A stretch of 7,587 nt of DNA. Source: Propionibacteriaceae bacterium. Lineage in GTDB: Bacteria; Actinomycetota; Actinomycetes; Propionibacteriales; Propionibacteriaceae. Below the pieces are notes generated by a model. That model did not search any database, was not told where the DNA came from, and saw nothing but the letters and a program-made list of their open reading frames with translations. Positions 1-5,845 of this stretch are shown piece after piece (the first letter of the stretch is position 1; each line of letters starts with the position of its first letter). Where the stretch lies: positions 1 to 7,587 of the forward strand of contig JAKDIK010000122.1 in the NCBI GenBank assembly GCA_030450535.1, in the 5' to 3' direction. The translations under genes were made by a program, and so were the position numbers.

Positions 1-295
1 CCGGCTGCTCGGTGCCCCAGGCGACCGCCATGGCCTCCGACGTCGTGGGCCGCCGGACGCCGGTGGTGGCGAGCTCGGTGCCCGACAGCGCGTTGAACGT
101 GCTCGACTTGCCCGACCCGGTGGCCCCCGCCAGCGCGACCACCGTGTGGTCGCCGGCGATCGCCAGCCGCTGCCCGGCGCGAGCGGTGACGGCCAGTGAG
201 GCGTCCACGATCTCGGCGGACGCCCGCCCGCGGCTCAGCTCGGCGGCCTCGCCGAGCGCGGTCAGCCGACTCGCCAGGGTTGGCTTCTCAGCCAC
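1..295 (-). CDS. Second dynamin-like / P-loop GTPase of the pair (partial, C-terminus beyond window)
   Basis: Only the first 98 codons are present; the gene runs off the left edge. The translation has a P-loop at residues 57-64 (GATGSGKS) followed by a switch-I-like RRPTTS at 81-86, the same order as in the upstream GTPase, so this is a GTP-binding protein of the same broad class. The first 50 residues are mostly helical and carry no signal peptide. The GTG start at 293-295 is preceded by a strong ribosome-binding site (GGAGGT, 5-base gap) and overlaps the stop of the upstream gene by 8 bases, which implies translational coupling and a joint role. In other actinobacteria such tandem GTPases are annotated as dynamin-family proteins; bacterial dynamins act in pairs on membranes. 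The GTPase call is firm; membrane remodelling is inferred from the partner. G3, G4 and any membrane segment lie outside the window. Confidence 0.85.
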   Translation of the reverse strand, partial: MAEKPTLASRLTALGEAAELSRGRASAEIVDASLAVTARAGQRLAIAGDHTVVALAGATGSGKSSTFNALSGTELATTGVRRPTTSEAMAVAWGTEQP

Positions 296-2132
296 GGTCC
301 ACCTCCACGCGGTAGCCCTCCACGTCCTCGAGGGCGGGCGCCTCGAGCACGTTGCCCTCGTAAGTGGGAGCCTCGATCGCCGGGACCGCGTCCGCGGCAT
401 CCACGGCCCGCCGGGGGGCGGCCTCGATCGTCGTGAGCGCGCCGCCGCGGGTCGCCGCGAGCCGGTCGACCGCTGCGCGGACGGCGTCCGCCTGCGTCCC
501 ATCGGCGCCGGTCTCGGCGAGCGCGGCGTGGTAGCGGAGCAGCTCGGCCTTCAGCGCCGTCGCGATGCGGGCGTCCAACTGCTGCTTGGCCTGCTTGGTG
601 AGGCGGCGGACGGCGTCCTCACCGAAGACCGCCTCGAGCAGCCGCTGCGCGAGCAGCGCGGTGCCGCCCGCGATGCCGACCTCGGCCCCCGTGAGCCCGG
701 CAGTCTGGCTGAACACGACGATCATCAGGGCGACGCCGATGCCGTTCACGCCGAGGGCGAGGTAGCGCGCCGTCGAGCGCTTGGTGGCCCCCAGGTCGCT
801 GACCAGCTCCAGCACGTCGCCCTGCCAGTCGCGGATCGCACGCGACACGGCTCCGGGAAACTCCTCCGACGGCCGCGCCAGGTCGTGGCGGGTGCGGGCC
901 AGCACCTCGCGGCCGGCGGGGTTGGCGTTCCACGCGGCCTCGGCGCGCTCGGCGGCTGCGGCCCCCTCCTCGAGCACCAACGCCTCCAGCCCCGACTCGA
1001 CGGCCAGTTTCACCTCGGACGCCTGCTTGGGCTCGCCCTTGACGGCGGCGACGATCTGATCGCGGAACCATCCGATCTTCTGTTCCACGGCCCGCATGAA
1101 CTCACCGGTGCCCACGAAGTCCTGCCAGCGCGAGAGCACCTCGCCGCGGAGCAGCGTGCCGTCGGCGGTCTGGACGCCGATGGTGCGCTCGGCCTCCACG
1201 AAGGAGGCGTCGGCGTCGGTCCGCAGCTGCTTGAGCGCAACCACCTGGTCGTCGACGGCGGAGGCCACCTGCGGACCCTTCACCGCCAGGGCGTTGATCG
1301 CGCCGTCGAGGGTCTGCAGGACGACGGCCTGCCGGGACGCCTGATCGGCGGCCAGCGCGGCGAGCCACCCGCGGATCGGGGAGACGGCGGCGTCCGGCAG
1401 CAGGCCTTGGTCGTCCACGGCCGTCTCCGGGACGGCGAACAGGGGCGAGCGCGCCAGCCCGCGCTCGGTCATCAACCGTCCCAGGTGGGGCGGCACGTCG
1501 GCCATCGCGGCGGGCGGGACGCGGTCGAGGACGACGGCCACGGCGGCGGCGCGCTCGGCGGCCGAGCGGAGGTACTCCCACGGGACCGCGTCGGCGTAGC
1601 GGGCGGCCGAGGTGACGAACAGCCAGAGGTCTGCCGCCGAGAGCAGTTGCGCGGCGAGCGCGCGGTTCTCATGCACCACGGAGTCGATGTCGGGGGCATC
1701 CAAGAGGGCGAGCCCGCGCGGGAGCGTCGGCTCGGCGACGAGTTGGAGCGTGGAGGTGTCGTTGACCTGCTCGAAGGAGCGGCCCAGTCCGGGGAGGATG
1801 CGCTCGGAGGAGAACGACGCGACGTCGTCGGGGTGGTGCACCAGGACGGGTGAGCGGGTGGTGGGGCGGATGACGCCGGGGCGCGACACGACGCGTCCGA
1901 CCAGCGAGTTCACCAGCGTCGACTTGCCGGCGCCGGTCGAGCCGCCGATGACGCAGAGCAGCGGCGCGTCGAGCGTCGCGAGGCGCGGCAGGATGTAGTC
2001 GTCGAGCTGGGTGACCATCCCGCGGGCCGAGCCCGCGGCGTCCGAGGCCCCCGGAAGCCCCAGCGGCAGGCGGACGTCCGCCAACGCGCCACGCAGGTGG
2101 TCGAGCGCCTCGGTGAGGGCGGCGATGCTCAT
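288..2132 (-). CDS. Dynamin-like GTPase with C-terminal membrane hairpin
   Basis: A 614-residue GTP-binding protein. Visible motifs: G1/P-loop GGSTGAGKST at residues 63-72; G2-region RPTTRSP at 89-95; a G3-position DAPDID at 145-150, not the usual DxxG; and VLDRVPP at 201-207 where the N/TKxD specificity motif would be expected. Residues about 265-450 are largely helical. Two hydrophobic stretches (about 457-475 and 479-497) form a probable membrane hairpin, followed by a basic helix and an acidic, proline- and alanine-rich tail (about 560-614). GTPase head, helical stalk and membrane hairpin is the layout of bacterial dynamin-like proteins, which bind and remodel the cytoplasmic membrane. 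The ATG at 2130-2132 has AAAGG at 2143-2147 ten bases upstream and lies 6 bases after the PrsW-like gene's stop. The 3' end overlaps the second GTPase. Membrane GTPase is well supported; the exact process (septation, repair, stress) is unknown. Confidence 0.87.
   Translation of the reverse strand: MSIAALTEALDHLRGALADVRLPLGLPGASDAAGSARGMVTQLDDYILPRLATLDAPLLCVIGGSTGAGKSTLVNSLVGRVVSRPGVIRPTTRSPVLVHHPDDVASFSSERILPGLGRSFEQVNDTSTLQLVAEPTLPRGLALLDAPDIDSVVHENRALAAQLLSAADLWLFVTSAARYADAVPWEYLRSAAERAAAVAVVLDRVPPAAMADVPPHLGRLMTERGLARSPLFAVPETAVDDQGLLPDAAVSPIRGWLAALAADQASRQAVVLQTLDGAINALAVKGPQVASAVDDQVVALKQLRTDADASFVEAERTIGVQTADGTLLRGEVLSRWQDFVGTGEFMRAVEQKIGWFRDQIVAAVKGEPKQASEVKLAVESGLEALVLEEGAAAAERAEAAWNANPAGREVLARTRHDLARPSEEFPGAVSRAIRDWQGDVLELVSDLGATKRSTARYLALGVNGIGVALMIVVFSQTAGLTGAEVGIAGGTALLAQRLLEAVFGEDAVRRLTKQAKQQLDARIATALKAELLRYHAALAETGADGTQADAVRAAVDRLAATRGGALTTIEAAPRRAVDAADAVPAIEAPTYEGNVLEAPALEDVEGYRVEVDRG
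301..306 (-). promoter_or_regulatory. Strong ribosome-binding site of the second GTPase
   Basis: On the minus strand GGAGGT lies 5 bases before the GTG at 293-295, inside the last codons of the first GTPase gene. It fixes the start of the second GTPase and is the best Shine-Dalgarno match noted in the window, fitting re-initiation by ribosomes finishing the upstream gene. Confidence 0.75.
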
Positions 2133-2138
2133 GCGGCG

Positions 2139-3548
2139 TCAGCCTTTCGGAGGCCCCCATCGCGGGTCGACGGGGGAATACTGCGGTGAGCCTACCGGTG
2201 CTGCACCGCTGGTGGCAGGCACCTTGGCAGGTGACGCGGCGGCGCGTCGCCGCAGGAGCCGCCGCACCGATTCGGGCAGCTGGGGCACCTGCACCTTCTG
2301 GGTGCGGGGATCGGTGATCGCCCGCGAGCGCAGCGCGTGGGCGCGATCGATGAGCTCGCGCTCGCGGGGGCGCCCCCCGGCGTCGACGATGCCGCGCACC
2401 TGGGCGTCGCGGAGGTAGGCGAGCTCGCTGAGGGCGCGCTGCATGCCCACGGTCGCGAGGAAGGAGCGCCAGCCGTGGGTGAGCGAAATGAGCACGGACG
2501 CCCACCGCGTCCGCAACCGTGAGAAGGCGCGGATGTCGGATTCGGGCAGCCAACCGAGCATCACGTAGTCGCCGAGACGGTCGCGGTGGCGGCGTCCCTC
2601 GCCGAGGATGGTACGGACGAGGTGGACGACGATGCCGAGCGTGACGAGCCAGCCGATGATGGCCATGTAGGTGGAATCCATGCCGGTGCTGGCGAGGAAG
2701 TTGAAGACCATGTGGCCGAGCGCCGCCACGAGGAAGCCGGCCACCGGCGCGATGATGCGGACGACCTTGCTCCTGGCCCGCAGCCCGACGATGAGGCCAA
2801 AAGCGGTGAAGAACGTGAACAGCGGATGCCCGAACGCCGTCAGGACACCGCGCAGGAACACCATCTGGCTGAGAGCCTGCTCGGGGTCGCCGGCCTCGAT
2901 GGTCTGGGAGGCGTAGACGATGACGCGGCTGAAGTAGAGGATGTTCTCGACGTAGGCGAAGCCCGCAGCCGACAGGCCAGCCAGCGCCACGGCCTGCAGC
3001 TTGCTGACCACGCGGTAGCGCAGCGCGATGGCGATGAGGAACAGCACGGTGGCCTTGGTGGCCTCCTCGGCGAAGGGCGCGCTGAACACCGCGGCCCGCG
3101 CTCCGGACGCCGGGTCCCCGTTGCCTTGGATGGCCATGTGCTCCGCAGCCCACGTGTTGATGACCATGGACGCCGCAGTGGAGACGCAGGCGCCCCACCC
3201 GAGCGCCAGATACCACAGGGCCAGCCGCATGGGTCGGAAGCGGTCGAGCCAGATGAACAGGACGACCCAGACGCCGAGGGTGGGCAGTGCGAGCCCCGCG
3301 CTGCGGCGGATGGCCGAGAGGTTGATGCCCTGCACCGTGCCGCCCTCGACCTCGGTGGTCGCGGTGGCGGTGACGTACATCCAAGTCAGGCAACCGGCGA
3401 ACAGCAGGGTCGCGGCGAGCACGATCCACGTCCACGGCGAGCGCAGGACGCGGGTCGCCCAGTGGCGCTGGTCGCGTCCGGCGGCTTCGGGGGCGGCCGG
3501 GATGCCGTTGCGCCGGCGTCCGAGTGCCTCGATCGCTTCCGTGGACAT
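2139..3548 (-). CDS. PrsW-family intramembrane metalloprotease
   Basis: About 469 residues from the ATG at 3546-3548 (471 from an in-frame GTG at 3552-3554; numbering here uses the longer form). Roughly eight membrane segments lie between residues 42 and 315. The PrsW signature is complete: EE..K at E163, E164, K167; VEN at 202-204; a histidine in FGHPLF (H243); and HMVFN with H281. Family knowledge: these residues form the metal site of CAAX-protease-like membrane enzymes, and Bacillus PrsW cuts the anti-sigma factor RsiW at site 1. No anti-sigma gene is visible here, so the substrate is unknown. About 155 residues after the last membrane helix form a charged, probably cytoplasmic domain ending in a proline-rich tail. 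It is the first gene of an operon with the two GTPases. The ATG is preferred because the -10 at 3556-3561 predicts transcription starting one base before it. Confidence 0.88.
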   Translation of the reverse strand: MSTEAIEALGRRRNGIPAAPEAAGRDQRHWATRVLRSPWTWIVLAATLLFAGCLTWMYVTATATTEVEGGTVQGINLSAIRRSAGLALPTLGVWVVLFIWLDRFRPMRLALWYLALGWGACVSTAASMVINTWAAEHMAIQGNGDPASGARAAVFSAPFAEEATKATVLFLIAIALRYRVVSKLQAVALAGLSAAGFAYVENILYFSRVIVYASQTIEAGDPEQALSQMVFLRGVLTAFGHPLFTFFTAFGLIVGLRARSKVVRIIAPVAGFLVAALGHMVFNFLASTGMDSTYMAIIGWLVTLGIVVHLVRTILGEGRRHRDRLGDYVMLGWLPESDIRAFSRLRTRWASVLISLTHGWRSFLATVGMQRALSELAYLRDAQVRGIVDAGGRPRERELIDRAHALRSRAITDPRTQKVQVPQLPESVRRLLRRRAAASPAKVPATSGAAPVGSPQYSPVDPRWGPPKG

Positions 3549-3555
3549 GCGCACT

Positions 3556-3561
3556 AGGGTA
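3556..3561 (-). promoter_or_regulatory. Promoter -10 of the protease-GTPase operon (leaderless)
   Basis: Minus-strand TACCCT fits the actinobacterial TAnnnT -10 pattern. Counting 7 bases from its last T puts transcription start at about 3549, directly before the ATG at 3548, so the mRNA would be leaderless. No Shine-Dalgarno sequence precedes this start. The -35 region is poorly conserved and lies in the gap after the tRNA-Arg gene. Confidence 0.55.
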
Positions 3562-3584
3562 GCCGCCCCCTCGGACGATTCTGC

Positions 3585-3660
3585 TGGCGCCCCCGGGAGG
3601 ATTCGAACCTCCGCCCGACGGATTAGAAGGCCGCTGCTCTATCCCCTGAGCTACGGGGGC
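3585..3660 (-). tRNA. tRNA-Arg (anticodon TCT), CCA encoded
   Basis: A full cloverleaf folds on the minus strand: acceptor GCCCCCG / CGGGGGC (7 pairs), D-stem GCTC / GAGC, anticodon loop CTTCTAA with TCT at 3625-3627, a 5-base variable region, and T-arm GGAGG-TTCGAAT-CCTCC. The discriminator is G and the 3' CCA is encoded (3585-3587). It would read the AGA codon, rare in this GC-rich genome. The anticodon stem is weak: position 31 C faces position 39 U and 27-43 is G-U, leaving three Watson-Crick pairs. It is followed closely by the promoter of the PrsW-like gene. Confidence 0.95.
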
Positions 3661-3669
3661 CCGGACACG

Positions 3670-3675
3670 ATTCTA
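3670..3675 (-). promoter_or_regulatory. Promoter -10 of tRNA-Arg
   Basis: Minus-strand TAGAAT, a near-consensus -10, predicts transcription start around 3662-3663, only 2-3 bases before the mature tRNA 5' end. The matching -35 would fall inside the last codons of the alpha/beta hydrolase gene and is weak. The tRNA therefore probably has its own promoter as well as possible read-through from the hydrolase gene. Confidence 0.55.
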
Positions 3676-3683
3676 CGGGTCGC

Positions 3684-4586
3684 TCAGCGCAGGTGCGCGC
3701 GCAGGAACGCGTCGACGAGATCGAGCACCGGCGGCGCCCAGAACGCATGCCCGCCGTGGTCGGCGCCGCGGAGCTGATAGAAGGTGACGTCCTGCTCGGC
3801 GGCGACGAGCGCGTCGTTGAGCAGCACCGATTGTCCGAACGGGACCAGGCGGTCCTTGCTGCCATGGACGATCAACAGCGGCGCCAGGTGCCGTGTGGCG
3901 GCAGGGGGAATGTGGTTCATGACCACGGTGGGCGCGACGAGGTCGGGGTGGCCCGGCACGTCGACACCTCCGATGAGCATGCCCTCGGGGCTGTCGGGAC
4001 CCGCATGATCCATGATCGATGGCTCGTCGTTCATGGCGCCGATGTCGGTGGGCCCGTAGTAGTCGACGAAGGCCCGGAGGCCAAGATCGGGGCCCACGAG
4101 CGTCATGAGCGTGGTGTGCCCTCCCGAGGAGTCCCCCCACATCACGATGTTGTCGGGATCGACGTGATATTCCGACGCGTGGTCGCGGAGGAAGCTGACG
4201 GCTGCCGCGGCGTCCTCGACCTGGGCGGGGAAGGGCGCCACGTCGGAGGGCCGGTACTCCACGATGGCGATCACGTACCCGCGGCGTCCGAACTCGGCCA
4301 GCCGGGCGAGGCTGGCCCCCAAATCCTGCTCCCTCCAGGCCGAGCCCTGAACGAAGGCGATGGTGGGAAACACAGCGTCCCCCGGCCCCTCGAGCGCGTC
4401 GGGCATCGGGGGGAGGATGATGTGGAGGCGCAGCGTGCGCCCGGAACGGTGGGCATACTCGATGCCGAGGCGCGGGTAACCGTACCGGGGCGTCCCGTCC
4501 GCCTCGATCACGCGCATGGAGGGGCTGGACGCGGTCGACTCGGGGAACTCGTCGTGGGTCATGTCGCGGGGTTCGATGCGGGCCAT
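3684..4586 (-). CDS. Alpha/beta hydrolase (esterase, BD-FAE/HSL-like)
   Basis: A 300-residue soluble hydrolase without signal peptide. The nucleophile elbow is GDSSGG at residues 151-156 (Ser153). The acid is in HGSKDRLVP (Asp245) and the base in GADHGGH (probably His277, with His280 nearby), so the triad is complete and correctly ordered. The oxyanion strand reads FVQGSAW (78-84), where HGGGW is usual. The phrase VDYYGPTD (174-181) and the overall order resemble esterases of the BD-FAE / dienelactone-like group, which cut carboxylic esters of small molecules or sugars; the substrate cannot be read from sequence. The ATG at 4584-4586 was chosen over an open frame extending to 4712 because the extra 42 residues are low-complexity Gly/Pro/Arg and would overlap the divergent MFS gene, and a -10 at 4594-4599 suits a leaderless start here. 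Confidence 0.88.
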   Translation of the reverse strand: MARIEPRDMTHDEFPESTASSPSMRVIEADGTPRYGYPRLGIEYAHRSGRTLRLHIILPPMPDALEGPGDAVFPTIAFVQGSAWREQDLGASLARLAEFGRRGYVIAIVEYRPSDVAPFPAQVEDAAAAVSFLRDHASEYHVDPDNIVMWGDSSGGHTTLMTLVGPDLGLRAFVDYYGPTDIGAMNDEPSIMDHAGPDSPEGMLIGGVDVPGHPDLVAPTVVMNHIPPAATRHLAPLLIVHGSKDRLVPFGQSVLLNDALVAAEQDVTFYQLRGADHGGHAFWAPPVLDLVDAFLRAHLR

Positions 4587-4593
4587 GACGTCC

Positions 4594-4599
4594 AGTATC
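4594..4599 (-). promoter_or_regulatory. Promoter -10 of the alpha/beta hydrolase (leaderless)
   Basis: Minus-strand GATACT, close to the TATAAT/TAnnnT type. Transcription start is predicted at about 4587, one base before the ATG. The upstream promoter region overlaps that of the divergent MFS gene. No ribosome-binding site is seen. Confidence 0.5.
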
Positions 4600-4602
4600 G
4601 TC

Positions 4603-4621
4603 GGACCGCCCCCGGGAGTCC
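4603..4621. promoter_or_regulatory. Imperfect palindrome between divergent promoters, possible operator
   Basis: A 19-bp interrupted dyad centred on 4612: outer arms GGAC (4603-4606) and GTCC (4618-4621), inner arms CC (4609-4610) and GG (4614-4615), with mismatches between. It sits between the two opposing -10 hexamers, within both spacer/-35 regions, where a bound repressor could shut both genes. No regulator gene is in the window, and short GC-rich dyads arise by chance at this composition, so this is tentative. Confidence 0.25.
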
Positions 4622-4627
4622 TATCCT
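4622..4627 (+). promoter_or_regulatory. Promoter -10 of the MFS transporter (leaderless)
   Basis: TATCCT on the plus strand. The base at +1 by standard spacing is 4634, the G of the GTG start codon, so the message is predicted to be leaderless. The -35 region is weak and lies under the hydrolase promoter. Confidence 0.55.
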
Positions 4628-4633
4628 GACCCG

Positions 4634-5845
4634 GTGACCCCGGCCGATCAGCTCGCCCCCGACCAGTGGCGCCGGCTGGGCGTCTCCATCTACCTGCCAA
4701 CGGCCCTGTCATTCGTCGGATTCAGCGCGGTCACTCCCCTGCTGGCCCTGACGGCGCACGACCTCGGCGCCACGACCGCCCAGGCGGCATTCATCGTGGC
4801 CCTCGTCAGCGTGGGCGGCCTCGTGGGGGCGCTGCCTGCGGGCATGGTGGCCGGGCGGTTCGGGGAGCGCAAGGCGTTGGTCGGCTCACTGGTGGTCGAT
4901 GCCGCGTGCATGCTTCTCGCCGCGCTGGCCACGCAGCTGTGGGTGCTGGGGGCGGCGGTGTTCACCCTGGGCGTGTCGGGGGCGGTGCTGATGATCGCCC
5001 GGCAGTCGTTCCTCACGGTGTTCGTGCCGTTCCGCTACCGGGCCCGCGCCCTCTCGACCCTGGGCGGCGTCTTCCGCATCGGAACGTTCCTCGGACCGCT
5101 CGCCGGCGCCGCCATCGTCTCGGTGTACGACATGCGGGCCGCCTACTGGCTGGCCATCGCGACGGCGCTGGGCGCGGCGGCCATCAGCGCCCTGCTTCCC
5201 GACCTCCCGGCGACCCCGGCGTCGGCGTCCGCCCCGCTCGGGATGGGCACCGTGCTGCGCCAGCATGCCCGCACCTTCCTCACCATCGGGCTCGGCGCCG
5301 CCGCGCTCATGCTGGTGCGCGCCTCCCGCGACTCACTGCTGCCCCTCTGGGCGGCCCAGATCGGGCTGGACGCCGCCCAGACCAGCCTCATCTTCGCCGC
5401 CAGCTCGGCGGTGGACCTCACCTTGTTCTATGTGGGCGGCTCCATCATGGACCGGCTCGGACGCCGCGCCGTGGCCGTCCCGTCCATGGTGATCATGGGC
5501 ACGTGCTTTGGGCTGCTGCCGGTCGCGTCCACGATCGTCGGACTGGGCGCGGTCGCGGTGTCGCTCGGGCTCGGCAACGGCATCAGCTCCGGCGTCGTCA
5601 TGACGCTCGGCTCGGACGCCTCCCCCGCCAACGGACGCCACCACTTCCTGGCCGGCTGGCGGCTCACGACCGGTCTGGGGCAGGCGCTGGGGCCGCTGGC
5701 GATCGCCGCCATCACAGCGGTGGCTCCGCTCGCGTGGGCGTGTGTGACCGTCGGGGTGCTCGGCTGGGTGGGCGGCGCCTGGCTGTGGTTCTGGGGTAGC
5801 CCGCAGCGGCTGCGATCAGTCGCCGACCGTGTCGCGTCCCCGTGA
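4634..5845 (+). CDS. Major facilitator superfamily (MFS) transporter
   Basis: A 403-residue protein with about twelve hydrophobic helices: six between residues 16 and 190, a loop at about 190-212, and six between 213 and 388. The MFS motif A is in the helix 2-3 loop (GMVAGRFGERK, 70-80) and is repeated in the second half as a DRLGRR loop (263-268). RIGTFLGPLAG (148-158) resembles motif C of drug/proton antiporters. GLGNGISSG (312-320) is the kind of glycine-rich segment seen in helix 10 of this transporter group. It sits in the cytoplasmic membrane and probably exports or imports a small molecule with protons; the substrate cannot be predicted. The GTG start is set by the -10 at 4622-4627. 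Its divergence from the hydrolase suggests linked expression, perhaps ester detoxification plus efflux (inference). The 3' end overlaps ppk2 by 30 bases. Confidence 0.9.
   Translation: MTPADQLAPDQWRRLGVSIYLPTALSFVGFSAVTPLLALTAHDLGATTAQAAFIVALVSVGGLVGALPAGMVAGRFGERKALVGSLVVDAACMLLAALATQLWVLGAAVFTLGVSGAVLMIARQSFLTVFVPFRYRARALSTLGGVFRIGTFLGPLAGAAIVSVYDMRAAYWLAIATALGAAAISALLPDLPATPASASAPLGMGTVLRQHARTFLTIGLGAAALMLVRASRDSLLPLWAAQIGLDAAQTSLIFAASSAVDLTLFYVGGSIMDRLGRRAVAVPSMVIMGTCFGLLPVASTIVGLGAVAVSLGLGNGISSGVVMTLGSDASPANGRHHFLAGWRLTTGLGQALGPLAIAAITAVAPLAWACVTVGVLGWVGGAWLWFWGSPQRLRSVADRVASP

Noticed and set aside
12..1853. 613-codon open frame on the plus strand
   Set aside because: It is antisense to the two GTPase genes, has Arg/Gly/Ala/Asp-rich low-complexity translation without motifs, and arises from GC-rich codon bias on the other strand.
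1669..3435. 588-codon minus-strand frame across the PrsW-like gene and first GTPase gene
   Set aside because: Its Arg/His/Pro-rich translation is a frame-shifted shadow of two genes with clear motifs.
3552..3554. GTG start for the PrsW-like protease two codons upstream
   Set aside because: It lies at about -5 to -3 of the predicted transcript; the ATG at 3548 is favoured, though the GTG cannot be fully excluded.
2586..3557. 323-codon plus-strand frame
   Set aside because: Antisense to the PrsW-like gene, with biased composition and no domain signal.
3693..4637. 314-codon plus-strand frame
   Set aside because: Antisense to the alpha/beta hydrolase, which has a full catalytic triad; this frame has none.
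4587..4712. 42-residue N-terminal extension of the alpha/beta hydrolase
   Set aside because: Low-complexity Gly/Pro/Arg sequence that would overlap the MFS gene and its promoter; a leaderless ATG at 4586 fits better.
4666..5799. 377-codon plus-strand frame inside the MFS gene
   Set aside because: Arg/Gly/His-rich alternative frame of the MFS gene without hydrophobic helices.
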